Shown: positions 47,947 through 57,039 of the stretch, in pieces
Layout: the number at the start of each line of letters is the position of its first letter
How positions within the stretch are numbered: the stretch's first letter is position 1
Source of the DNA: Fimousia sp045616445
GTDB lineage: Bacteria; Bacillota; Clostridia; Lachnospirales; Lachnospiraceae
Length of the DNA: 64,000 nt
Direction: 5' to 3'
NCBI GenBank assembly: GCA_045616445.1
Contig: JAZLGR010000014.1
Location: forward strand, 6,244 to 70,243
Notes under the pieces: generated by a model
What the model was told of the DNA's origin: nothing
Database searches by the model: none
Seen by the model: only the letters and a program-made list of their open reading frames with translations
Program-made: the position numbers and the translations under genes

Positions 47947-48931
47947 GCTTCGAAAGAATTACGATGACACCATCTGGGGCAAATTCAACCGATGGCTCCA
48001 TGGCCTGTCTCCAATTGAGTATAAATCCTCTCCACAGTGGCATTTTACTGACGAAGAGCTTCAGGAGAAGTTCGAAGCTGATGTAAAGCGTGCCCGTGAA
48101 GCACAGAAAAAAGAACGACGCCTCTATGCCAAGTATCGTACCTGGCCGGACAAGAAGGGAGTTCCTCTCTACGAGAAGATCTACCGTGTCATCGCTGTTC
48201 TGGTATGTATTGCGGTCATTGTCAGTCTGCTGATCACCGTTGCCCACCTGCCAAAGTATGGACAGTACAGCAATCCGGTCAACAATGAGGTGTCCAAGCG
48301 ATATATTGAAGAAGGTATTCAGGAAACCGGTTCGGTCAACATCGTCTCCGGTATGATCCTTGACTACCGAGCATTTGATACCTTTGGTGAATCCCACGTG
48401 CTCTTTATTGCAGCCAGCTGTGTATTCATCATCCTGCGACTGGGGATCGGGAAGGATAAGGAAATCGAGGAAGAGAAGGCCAGGGAGGCGGAACATGACC
48501 GCAACTTTGAGCCGGCCAATGATTCCATTCTCCAGACCATTACCCGCGTTCTGGTACCGATTATTTTTATTTTTGGTATTTATGTCATTTTATTCGGACA
48601 TCTGGGGCCTGGTGGAGGCTTCTCCGGCGGTGCAATCATCGGCGCAGGCCTGATCCTCTATTTAGAATCCTTCGGGTTCGAGAAAATCGGCAAATTCTTC
48701 ACATTAAAAACTTACCGTGCCATCTCCATTACAGGGCTTTTATGCTATGCCATCAGTAAGGCCTACTCCTTCTACACAGGAGCCAACGGCATACACAGCA
48801 TCATCCCTCTTGGAATTCCGGGACACATCTTATCAAGTGGATTGATTCTTGTGCTGAACATCTGTGTCGGCGCGGTTGTAGCATGTACCATGTACGGCTT
48901 CTATGTATTATTTAGAAAAGGAGATTTCTAG
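47939..48931 (+). CDS. MbhE-MnhB fusion subunit
   Basis: The 330-residue protein joins a charged cytoplasmic N-terminus (about 1-80) and an MbhE-like segment (about 85-160, with NPVNNEVSKRYIEEG-QETGSVN and LDYRAFDTFGES) to a MnhB domain (about 180-328, with GHLGPGGGFSGGAIIGAGLIL). MbhE is normally part of MrpA or separate, and MnhB is normally separate, so this is a fusion of neighbours. About six membrane segments are visible. The acidic-basic N-terminus has no match that I know. Confidence 0.88.
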   Translation: MSKLRKNYDDTIWGKFNRWLHGLSPIEYKSSPQWHFTDEELQEKFEADVKRAREAQKKERRLYAKYRTWPDKKGVPLYEKIYRVIAVLVCIAVIVSLLITVAHLPKYGQYSNPVNNEVSKRYIEEGIQETGSVNIVSGMILDYRAFDTFGESHVLFIAASCVFIILRLGIGKDKEIEEEKAREAEHDRNFEPANDSILQTITRVLVPIIFIFGIYVILFGHLGPGGGFSGGAIIGAGLILYLESFGFEKIGKFFTLKTYRAISITGLLCYAISKAYSFYTGANGIHSIIPLGIPGHILSSGLILVLNICVGAVVACTMYGFYVLFRKGDF

Positions 48932-48933
48932 CA

Positions 48934-49308
48934 ATGGTAGTCAATTTGTTTCACAATTACTATGAAACAGTAGCCGTTATCTTGTTTAGTATCGGATTTA
49001 CCACGCTGCTGTTGCATAGAAATATGATTAAAAAAATCATTGGGCTTAACATCATGGACACTGCTGTCTATCTCTTCCTAGCTGCCAAGGGTTACATCGA
49101 AGGAAAAGCAGCTCCGATCGTGGTAGACGGGATTCAGTCCCAGGAAGCCTACATCAATCCGATCCCGGCAGGGCTTGTACTGACCGGTATCGTAGTTTCT
49201 GTCAGTGTTACTGCGGTTATGCTGGCACTGACCATTCGTCTGTATCGCCGTTATGAATCCCTCGATATCGACGAAATCACCATGAAAGCAAATAAGGAGG
49301 TTCGGTAA
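48934..49308 (+). CDS. mnhC: Na+/H+ antiporter subunit C (MnhC/MrpC, NuoK-like)
   Basis: The 124-residue protein has three membrane segments and the motif NPIPAGLVLTGIVVSVSVTAV shared by MrpC and NuoK. It corresponds to MbhG. AAAGGAG precedes the ATG and its stop overlaps the next start by one base. Confidence 0.92.
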   Translation: MVVNLFHNYYETVAVILFSIGFTTLLLHRNMIKKIIGLNIMDTAVYLFLAAKGYIEGKAAPIVVDGIQSQEAYINPIPAGLVLTGIVVSVSVTAVMLALTIRLYRRYESLDIDEITMKANKEVR

Positions 49309-50804
49309 TGGATTTTATTCGTAATTTTCCGTTCTTTGGAATCTTCTTCTGCATGTCATCCGGTGTAATCAATTCCATTCTTCCGGGCAAATGGGCTAAG
49401 AGGGTGTCACTGACTGCCATCACAGCCAATTTGGCGGCGTCGGTTTGTGTGTTATATTACACCATCGTGACCAACACAAGTACCGTATTTATCATGGGTC
49501 ATCATCCTGCTCCATGGGGCAATGAAATCCGATATGGTATTCTGGAAGGATGTTTTGCAACCTTTTTCTGTATCATTATGCTGCTGTCCGTTCTCGGCGG
49601 TATCAAGCGATTAGAAGAAGATATTTCTGAAAAACGATCCAACTTATTTTATGTAATGGTAAATCTCATTATGGCGGCGGCCCTTGCCCTCGTTTACACC
49701 AATGACTTGTTTACCGGTTACGTATTTATTGAAATTATGACCATTGGTGCCTGCGGCCTGATTGTCATTCGTGGAGAGGGTGCCTCTCTGGTAGCATCTG
49801 TAAAATATATGATCATGAGTTTAATCGGTTCTGGTCTGATTTTGATCAGTTTATCCATTATCTATGCCATTACCGGCCATCTGCTCATGTCCAATATTCA
49901 GGAAACCATCCAGGTGATGGTGGAAAATGGAGAGTATCTCAATCCGCTTACCACAGCAATCGCCCTGATTTCTGTCGGTCTGGCCATGAAGAGTGCCTTG
50001 TTCCCATTCCACTCCTGGCTGCCGGATGCCTATACCTCCGCAACCTCCGCTTCCAGTGCGATATTATCTTCTCTGATTTCGAAGGCATATATCTTCCTTC
50101 TGATCAAGATCTATTATCGTGTCATTGGAATCGATGTGATGTTCTCCAATAAGGTACTGAATCTGATGTTCATGTTTGGTATCCTTGGTATGATCATCGG
50201 ATCTCTTCGTGCGATTTCCCAGGAAGACTTAAAGCGTATGATTGCCTACTCTTCTGTTGCACAGATTGGATATATTTACATGGGGATCGGTCTTGGAAGC
50301 AATGCCGGAATGATGGCTGCATTGTTCCACATTATGTCCCATTCCGTTTCCAAAGCAATGCTCTTTACTGCTGCATCCGGCCTTTCTTCTGTATCCGGAA
50401 GAAGCTGCAAATACAACCATCTGCAGGGTTCAGCACACAGAAACCGCATTGCAGGTCTGGCCTTCCTTTGTGGTGCCTTATCCATGATCGGTCTTCCGCT
50501 GACCGGTGGATTTATCTCAAAGGTATACTTTGCCCAGGCTGCCATCACAAATGAAAATAGTATCAAGATGTTTATCACAGTTATCACCCTTGCAATCAGT
50601 ACATTGCTCAATGCAGTTTACTTTATGAGAGCGATCATCTGTATTTATCAGCCTGTGAAGAAACTTCCAAAGAATTTCAAACGTCAGAAGGATTATCTGA
50701 AGACAGCGGCCCTGATCTTATTTATCATCGCCAACTTTGTACTTGGTGTAAAATCCGATGCCATTGTCAGAATGATCACCTTCGGCTTAGGCATGTTTAG
50801 TTAG
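49308..50804 (+). CDS. mnhD: antiporter-like large subunit 1 (MnhD/NuoN-like)
   Basis: The 498-residue protein has about 14 membrane segments. The key antiporter residues are present: Glu in GYVFIEIMTIGA (TM5) and Lys in AMKSALFPFHSWLPDAY (TM7), with a second Lys in SLISKAYIFLLI. It corresponds to MrpD/MbhH, one of the subunits that move protons or sodium. AAGGAGG precedes the start. Confidence 0.9.
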   Translation: MDFIRNFPFFGIFFCMSSGVINSILPGKWAKRVSLTAITANLAASVCVLYYTIVTNTSTVFIMGHHPAPWGNEIRYGILEGCFATFFCIIMLLSVLGGIKRLEEDISEKRSNLFYVMVNLIMAAALALVYTNDLFTGYVFIEIMTIGACGLIVIRGEGASLVASVKYMIMSLIGSGLILISLSIIYAITGHLLMSNIQETIQVMVENGEYLNPLTTAIALISVGLAMKSALFPFHSWLPDAYTSATSASSAILSSLISKAYIFLLIKIYYRVIGIDVMFSNKVLNLMFMFGILGMIIGSLRAISQEDLKRMIAYSSVAQIGYIYMGIGLGSNAGMMAALFHIMSHSVSKAMLFTAASGLSSVSGRSCKYNHLQGSAHRNRIAGLAFLCGALSMIGLPLTGGFISKVYFAQAAITNENSIKMFITVITLAISTLLNAVYFMRAIICIYQPVKKLPKNFKRQKDYLKTAALILFIIANFVLGVKSDAIVRMITFGLGMFS

Positions 50805-50813
50805 GAGGAAAAA

Positions 50814-52286
50814 ATGAATAGTATGATAATTTTAATTCCGATTTTTCTTCCGATTATTACTGGTATCATCCTTCGTATCATGCCTGTTATGGAAGACAAT
50901 CGCAGTGCAAGAAGTACCTATGTTATGAGCGTGCTTACCGTTCAGCTCATTCTCGTCTGGGCCTTCATGCTGAAGAACGGCCTCAGGTTTGAATGGTTCC
51001 CGATCGTTGATCGGATTCATATTGCCTTTGGTGTAGATCCCCTCGCCATGTGGTTTACCGGTATGGTATCCGTTATCTGGTGGGTTGTCGGCATCTATTC
51101 CATGGAATATATGAAGCATGGCAAGAAAGAACGCAGCTACTATACCTTCTATCTGATTTCTGAAGGTGTTTTATGCGGTTTGATCTATGCTGGAAACCTG
51201 GTTACTTTATATATGTTTTATGAATGTATGACACTTCTTACCATGCCAATGGTTCTTCATGACCGTACAAGAAGATCCGTTGCAGCGGCAAGAAAGTATA
51301 TGTTTTACTCTATTTTTGGTGCATCTTGTTCCTTAGGAGGAATCATAATCCTTGCAGTTTATGCTCCTTCCATCACATTTGCACCGGGTGGTGTATTCGA
51401 TGCTGCCTCCTTTGGAGAACATGCAACCCTGTATCTGGTCATTGCAGCGATCATGATTGTGGGATTTTGTGGAAAATCCGGTATGTTCCCACTTCATTCC
51501 TGGCTTCCAACTGCCCATCCATTGGCACCGGCACCTGCCTCTGCCGTATTATCCGGTATCATTACCAAAATGGGTGTTGTGGCAGTCATTCGAACTGTAT
51601 TTTATATTTTTGGTGCAGAATTCCTGCGTGGAACCTGGGTGCAGGTTATGTGGATGATCCTTGCAACCATCACCATCTTCATGGGATCTATGATGGCCTT
51701 CTTAGAGCCTTCCATGAAGAGACGATTTGCATATTCCACAGTTAGTCAGGTTTCCTATATTCTGCTTGGCCTTTCTACTATGTCTATAGAAGGGCTGACT
51801 GGAGGATTCCTCCATGTTATTTTCCATTCCATGGCGAAGATCGTACTCTTCTTAACTGCCGGTATTATCATCTATTACACTGGCGAGAAGAAGATATTTG
51901 GTCTTAAGGGAATTGGAAAACAGATGCCGATCGTAATGGTGCCATTCACCGTTGCATCTGCGGCTCTTGTGGGTGTGCCATTCTTTACCGGTTTTATCAG
52001 TAAGGAATTCCTTGCCCATGGTACATTGGCAGCAGGCATCCCTTATCTTGAATTTATAACACCGGTTGTGTTATTGATTTCTGCAACATTGACAGCAGGA
52101 TATCTCTTCCCGATTGTCATTGACGGATTCTATCCGGAAAATGAACGAAAGGTATATACGAGAATCCATGTAGATCCTAAGATGTGGGGCTCTCTTGTTA
52201 TCCTTGCTGTGTTAACGATTTTGATTGGTGTGTTCCCGAATCCGCTGACCCACTTTGTGGAAGCCTTCGTGGAAACACTTTTATAG
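50814..52286 (+). CDS. antiporter-like large subunit 2 (MnhD/MrpA-N-like)
   Basis: The 490-residue protein has about 14 membrane segments with Glu in MFYECMTLLTMPMV and Lys in CGKSGMFPLHSWLPTAHPLAPAP, and the TM8 Lys in GIITKMGVVAVI. It is a paralogue of its neighbours and could fill the place of the MrpA N-terminal part. TAGGAGG precedes the ATG 9 nt after the previous stop. Confidence 0.87.
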   Translation: MNSMIILIPIFLPIITGIILRIMPVMEDNRSARSTYVMSVLTVQLILVWAFMLKNGLRFEWFPIVDRIHIAFGVDPLAMWFTGMVSVIWWVVGIYSMEYMKHGKKERSYYTFYLISEGVLCGLIYAGNLVTLYMFYECMTLLTMPMVLHDRTRRSVAAARKYMFYSIFGASCSLGGIIILAVYAPSITFAPGGVFDAASFGEHATLYLVIAAIMIVGFCGKSGMFPLHSWLPTAHPLAPAPASAVLSGIITKMGVVAVIRTVFYIFGAEFLRGTWVQVMWMILATITIFMGSMMAFLEPSMKRRFAYSTVSQVSYILLGLSTMSIEGLTGGFLHVIFHSMAKIVLFLTAGIIIYYTGEKKIFGLKGIGKQMPIVMVPFTVASAALVGVPFFTGFISKEFLAHGTLAAGIPYLEFITPVVLLISATLTAGYLFPIVIDGFYPENERKVYTRIHVDPKMWGSLVILAVLTILIGVFPNPLTHFVEAFVETLL

Positions 52287-52301
52287 GAAAGGAGGAAGAG
52301 G

Positions 52302-53771
52302 ATGGGTACATCAATTTTATTAATTCCGATTCTTCTGCCGATTATTGGTGGCGGAGCACTTTACTTCTTTCCAATTGAGAAGGACGCTACCCGCAAGCTG
52401 TATGTGTTTGGGGTAACCCTCTTAAACTCCATTATTGTATGGTCATTGCTCATTCACGGAGTGAAGGGAGACTTTACACTGCTGAATATGGCCCAGGATT
52501 TGGATATCAAGTTCCATATCGACGGACTCTCTAAAGTGTTTGGCGGTATTCTGGCAGGTCTCTGGCCGCTGGCTACCCTGTATGCCTTTGAATATATGAA
52601 GCATGAAGGCAGACACAACCTGTTCTTCTGTTTCTACACCATGACCTTTGGGGTCTGCGTTGGGATTGCATTTGCAGCAAACCTGATGACGTTATATATG
52701 TTCTATGAACTGATGACATTGTCTACACTGACACTGGTTATTCATAAACTGGATCAGCCATCTATTTTAGCGGCAAGAAAATATATGGTTTATTCCCTTG
52801 CCGGAGCAGCATTTGCCTTTATCGGCTTCATGTTTGTTCACTTTTATGGCGTATCCACAGATTTTGTTTACGGCGGTGTATTGAATCGTTCCCTCACAGC
52901 AGGACACGAGAATATGCTGTTATTCATCTTTTTGATGATGGTAATCGGGTTCGGGGTAAAGGCAGCCATTTTCCCATTCCATGGATGGCTTCCAACTGCA
53001 TCCGTAGCACCAACGCCGGTTACTGCCCTGCTTCATGCGGTAGCGGTTGTTAAGGCAGGTGTATTTGCCATCATGCGCGTAACCTATTACAGCTTTGGTA
53101 CCGATTTTGTGTCCGGAACCTGGGCACAGACTATTATGATGATTTTTGCCATCGTGACCATCGTCTTTGCCTCCTCCAAGGCAGTAAAGGAGATCCACTT
53201 CAAGAGAAGACTGGCCTACTCAACCATCAGTAACCTGTCCTACATTGTATTTGCAGCATCTTTGATGACGCCATACGGTCTGCAGGCAGGACTTGCCCAT
53301 ATGGTGATGCACGCAGTCATGAAGATCATGCTCTTCTTCTGTGCCGGTGCGGTTATGCATCAGACAGGGGTGGAATATGTCTACCAGCTGAAGGGTCTTG
53401 GCAAGCGAATGCCAGTCATCTTCACCTGCTTCACCTTCGGCTCTGCGGCAATGATGGGTGTGCCGGGACTTTGTGGCTTCATTAGCAAATGGAGCATTGA
53501 AGTGGCAGCAGTCAAACAGGGGACACCGGTAGCCTTCGTTGGAATGGCGGCGATCTTATTCTCTGCATTCTTAACAGCGGTATACCTGTTCTCCATTGTA
53601 GTAAAAGCATTCTTCCGTCAGGAAGAGGTGGAAGGAGATCTGCGAAGAAAGGATCCAAACTGGTATATGACCGGACCGATCCTCCTGCTCTCTGTGGTAG
53701 TGCTGGTTCTTGGTATTTACTCCGCTCCACTGATGAATCTGCTTCAAAGCATTGCTTTTGGAAAGATGTAG
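52302..53771 (+). CDS. antiporter-like large subunit 3 (MnhD/MrpA-N-like)
   Basis: The 489-residue protein is closest to subunit 2 in layout: Glu in MFYELMTLSTLTLV, Lys in GVKAAIFPFHGWLPTA, and the TM8 Lys in AVVKAGVFAIMRV, which is the NuoL-style TPVTALLHAVAVVKAG segment. The conserved channel residues are intact, so it should be active in transport. AAAGGAGG precedes the ATG. Confidence 0.87.
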   Translation: MGTSILLIPILLPIIGGGALYFFPIEKDATRKLYVFGVTLLNSIIVWSLLIHGVKGDFTLLNMAQDLDIKFHIDGLSKVFGGILAGLWPLATLYAFEYMKHEGRHNLFFCFYTMTFGVCVGIAFAANLMTLYMFYELMTLSTLTLVIHKLDQPSILAARKYMVYSLAGAAFAFIGFMFVHFYGVSTDFVYGGVLNRSLTAGHENMLLFIFLMMVIGFGVKAAIFPFHGWLPTASVAPTPVTALLHAVAVVKAGVFAIMRVTYYSFGTDFVSGTWAQTIMMIFAIVTIVFASSKAVKEIHFKRRLAYSTISNLSYIVFAASLMTPYGLQAGLAHMVMHAVMKIMLFFCAGAVMHQTGVEYVYQLKGLGKRMPVIFTCFTFGSAAMMGVPGLCGFISKWSIEVAAVKQGTPVAFVGMAAILFSAFLTAVYLFSIVVKAFFRQEEVEGDLRRKDPNWYMTGPILLLSVVVLVLGIYSAPLMNLLQSIAFGKM

Positions 53772-55166
53772 GTGACGGATATGAGATTTGCATTATATGA
53801 AATCTGCGGCGAAGGCATGTTCTTTGAGTATCATCTGATATCCGCGCTGGCAGCAGTGATTACCATTGCAGTTGCTTTTGCAGCAGTGACCAAACAACAT
53901 AAGACAATTACGAAGATCATGACCGTGATCATGGGTGTGATGAGTGCAGGCATCTTTGGCGCGATGGATCTTTATACAAACTATATCTGCTTCGAGATTG
54001 CAGGCTTTGCTTCTCTGTTCCTGATCTATGACAATGCTCATAAGATTCGCTTAAAGGACAGAAAAAGCAGCGATGCCCAGATTCACGACGAAGATGGTGG
54101 TGATGAGGATATCCCATATGTGGAGGAACCACCGGTATTTGTCGTTGGCTCAGTGGGCGACAGCAAGACCATCGTGGCTTCCAAAAGTGAAGCCAGTAAG
54201 GAATATCTTGGCTGGATCGTGATTACCGGTATGGTTATGGCTATGGGGATGTTCTTCATGTCCCGTTATGCCCATACCCTCGAATTCGATCAAATGCACC
54301 ACGGCATGTTCTCAGGTGGCTGGGTATACGCCATGGTATTCTGCTACTATGTAGGCTTCGCAGCCCGCTGTGCGCAGATGCCTTTACACAGCTGGCATAA
54401 TCAGTATTGTGCACAGATGGATGGATTTATGGGGATGGCAGCATCTTTGATCCTGCTTCCGGGTGGAATCTGGAGTATCTACCAGCTATTCCCGCGTTTA
54501 TTCCCACACAATGTACACTGGCAGGGATTCTTCATCCTGATGGGCGTGATCACACTATTTGCCGCGTTGCTTAAGTTTTCCAATTCTGTTACCGGCAAAT
54601 GTAAAATGGCAGCTATCTACATGCTGATCATGGGGCTGGTACAGATTGGCTTTGTTACACTCAATACAGAGATCTTCCTGATCATTGGCATGCTCGCCAT
54701 TATCATTGCCTACATGAGCGTGGGACGTAAGATTGAAAACAATGAGTACGATGAACCATATTTTGATTTCCGCTGGTTCTCGCTGGAAAATCTTGTATAT
54801 AAACCGGCCTTTAAGACAGGCTTCCCTGTATTCTTCGGTATCATTTTCCGTGTGATCGATTATCTTCCGGATACGATCATTGCCATGATCCGTGGAACAC
54901 TCTACCAGGATTCCAAACAGAAGATCTGGGATAAGGTAGGAACACCATTTACCTATGTCATTGGTAAAGTGCTTGACGATGTGGTTCGAGGTCTCAATCG
55001 CACTGTTCTGGTCAAATATCCATTCCGCCACTCCTTTGTCAACGGAATTGCCGTTGCAAAGCAGGAGGCCAGACAGACGACCGGAATCTTTATGCGCTCC
55101 GTATCCTTTGGCCTGATGCTTTTTGCCATCGGTATGATTGTCACATTAATTTATATGGCTTATTAA
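53772..55166 (+). CDS. diverged antiporter-like subunit 4
   Basis: The 464-residue membrane protein has about ten hydrophobic segments. It keeps an antiporter-like Glu in YICFEIAGFASL and a recognisable AARCAQMPLHSWHNQY, but the TM7 Lys is Arg and the TM8 Lys position reads LLPGGIWSIY. An acidic hydrophilic insert lies at about 88-150. The C-terminal 120 residues resemble a NuoL-like lateral extension. It is probably structural or not proton-pumping (inference). The start may be GTG 53772 or ATG 53781; AGGTGA lies 5 nt before the ATG. It ends the operon. Confidence 0.72.
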   Translation: MTDMRFALYEICGEGMFFEYHLISALAAVITIAVAFAAVTKQHKTITKIMTVIMGVMSAGIFGAMDLYTNYICFEIAGFASLFLIYDNAHKIRLKDRKSSDAQIHDEDGGDEDIPYVEEPPVFVVGSVGDSKTIVASKSEASKEYLGWIVITGMVMAMGMFFMSRYAHTLEFDQMHHGMFSGGWVYAMVFCYYVGFAARCAQMPLHSWHNQYCAQMDGFMGMAASLILLPGGIWSIYQLFPRLFPHNVHWQGFFILMGVITLFAALLKFSNSVTGKCKMAAIYMLIMGLVQIGFVTLNTEIFLIIGMLAIIIAYMSVGRKIENNEYDEPYFDFRWFSLENLVYKPAFKTGFPVFFGIIFRVIDYLPDTIIAMIRGTLYQDSKQKIWDKVGTPFTYVIGKVLDDVVRGLNRTVLVKYPFRHSFVNGIAVAKQEARQTTGIFMRSVSFGLMLFAIGMIVTLIYMAY

Positions 55167-55172
55167 AACCTT

Positions 55173-55210
55173 CGGCTGATTGCAATAGCTCTTGCAATCA
55201 GCCGTTTTTT
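55173..55210 (+). terminator. terminator of the antiporter operon
   Basis: CGGCTGATTGCAA and TTGCAATCAGCCG form a perfect 13-bp stem around a 6-nt loop, followed by TTTTTT. Confidence 0.93.
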
Positions 55211-55287
55211 CAAGTAAACTAGAATAGTTACTGAATTAGAACAAATATGAATAGTCATTTTTAAATAAAGAAAGAGGAAGGAATCAT

Positions 55288-56934
55288 ATGGATTATCAGA
55301 AATTAGCGGAACTTTTATTTCCAGAAGTAACAACTACCATTGATGAAGTGGAAGCAAGATTCCCAGAGAGAGATCTTCCAGAAGGCGCACAGGTTACCCG
55401 TATGGGTCCAAGCCCAACTGGTTTTATTCATCTTGGTAACTTATATAGTGGTTTAGCAGATGAACGTATCGCACATCAGAGCGGTGGTATCTTCTACTTA
55501 CGAATCGAAGATACAGATAACAAACGTAAGGTGGAAGGTGCAGAAGATATCATCATCTCCGTTTTAAAATATTTTGGTATCGAATTTGACCAGGGTGCAG
55601 GCATCGAATCTCCAGAAAGTGATGCGTATGGCCCATACTACCAGAGACAGCGCAAAGACATTTACCATGTATATGCGAAGAATTTAGTTGCACAGGGTCT
55701 TGCATACCCTTGCTTCTGTACAGAAGAAGAAATCGCAGCCATCAAGGAAGCACAGACAGAACAGAAAGTTATCACAGGCTATCATACAACATGGACAAGA
55801 TGCCGTGACTTAACACTTGAAGAAGTGGAAGTGAAAATCGCAGCTGGCATGCCTTATACATTACGTCTTCGTTCTCAGGGGCAGGAAGGTAATGATATCA
55901 TCTTCCGTGATCAGATCCGTGGCAGCGTGAAATTCCCAGAAAATATTATGGACGTGGTAATCTTAAAGAAGGATGGTATTCCAACATACCACTTCGCTCA
56001 TGCCATCGATGATCATCTCATGCACACAACCATGGTAATCCGTGGGGAAGAATGGTTATCTTCTGTACCAACACACGTAGAACTTCATAAAGTATTAGGC
56101 TTCAGACTTCCTAAGTATGCACATACTGCACACTTAATGAAGATGGATAATGGCAATAAGAGAAAGCTTTCCAAGAGAAAAGACCCTGAATTATCCTTGG
56201 ATTACTATCGTCAGGATGGCTACCATCCACAGGGCGTTAAGGTATACTTAATGACACTACTTAATTCCAACTTCGAACAGTGGTATGACAAACATCCGAA
56301 CAGCCCAATCGAAGACTTCCCATACAGCGTGAAGAAGATGTCCAAATCCGGTGCATTATTCGATATCATGAAGTTAAATGATATCTGTAAGAATGAATTC
56401 TCCAAGTTAGAACCGGAAGATGTATACGAATTCTTACATACATGGTGTACAAACTACCGTCCTGAAATGGTAGATGTATACTTTGCAGACAAAGAAAAGT
56501 TCATCAAGATCTTAGAGCTTACCATGGGCGTTCACCAGAAGCGTCGTCGTAAGGACTTCATCACTGCAAAACAGATCATGGAAAGCATCCACTATTTCTT
56601 CGAAGATACTTACCATGTAGTGGACGAACAGAAATACGATGCAGAAACTGTGGAAGCAGTATTAAAAGCATACTTAGCATCCTATGACCATGAAGCAGAT
56701 GCTAATGGCTGGTTCAACAATATCAAGGCAATCGGCGAAGAATTCGGCTTTACTGGCAACATGAAGGAATACAAGAAGAATCCTGAAAACTTCAAGGGTA
56801 ATGTATCCCACATCGCTGAGATCATCCGAATTGCGACTGTTGGTCAGTCCAACTCCCCAGATCAGTGGGCAATCTACCACATCATCGGCGAAGATATGAT
56901 GCGTGCACGTATCGAAAGCTATCTGGCAAAATAA
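55288..56934 (+). CDS. gltX: glutamyl-tRNA synthetase
   Basis: The 548-residue class I synthetase charges tRNA-Glu. It has the HIGH-type motif PSPTGFIHLGN, FYLRIEDTD for glutamate recognition, GEEWLSSVPTH, and the KMSKS-type motif KLSKRKDPE. It is longer than the roughly 480-residue bacterial form and its C-terminal anticodon region is diverged, so possible non-discriminating charging of tRNA-Gln cannot be judged. AGAGGAAGGA precedes the ATG. It is monocistronic between two terminators. Confidence 0.92.
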   Translation: MDYQKLAELLFPEVTTTIDEVEARFPERDLPEGAQVTRMGPSPTGFIHLGNLYSGLADERIAHQSGGIFYLRIEDTDNKRKVEGAEDIIISVLKYFGIEFDQGAGIESPESDAYGPYYQRQRKDIYHVYAKNLVAQGLAYPCFCTEEEIAAIKEAQTEQKVITGYHTTWTRCRDLTLEEVEVKIAAGMPYTLRLRSQGQEGNDIIFRDQIRGSVKFPENIMDVVILKKDGIPTYHFAHAIDDHLMHTTMVIRGEEWLSSVPTHVELHKVLGFRLPKYAHTAHLMKMDNGNKRKLSKRKDPELSLDYYRQDGYHPQGVKVYLMTLLNSNFEQWYDKHPNSPIEDFPYSVKKMSKSGALFDIMKLNDICKNEFSKLEPEDVYEFLHTWCTNYRPEMVDVYFADKEKFIKILELTMGVHQKRRRKDFITAKQIMESIHYFFEDTYHVVDEQKYDAETVEAVLKAYLASYDHEADANGWFNNIKAIGEEFGFTGNMKEYKKNPENFKGNVSHIAEIIRIATVGQSNSPDQWAIYHIIGEDMMRARIESYLAK

Positions 56935-56952
56935 TAGAAATGCAGAGAAATC

Positions 56953-56980
56953 AAGAGAGTCAGTCATGACTCTCTTTTTA
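56953..56980 (+). terminator. terminator after gltX
   Basis: AAGAGAGTCA and TGACTCTCTT form a perfect 10-bp stem around GTCA, followed by TTT. Confidence 0.9.
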
Positions 56981-56994
56981 TTTTTCTGGAATGG

Positions 56995-57003
56995 TGATAT
57001 AAT
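56995..57003 (+). promoter_or_regulatory. extended -10 promoter of map
   Basis: TGaTATAAT lies 37 bp before the map start codon. No convincing -35 is present. Confidence 0.55.
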
Positions 57004-57039
57004 ATAATATTGACAAAGTATAGAAAGGAATATAGCATT

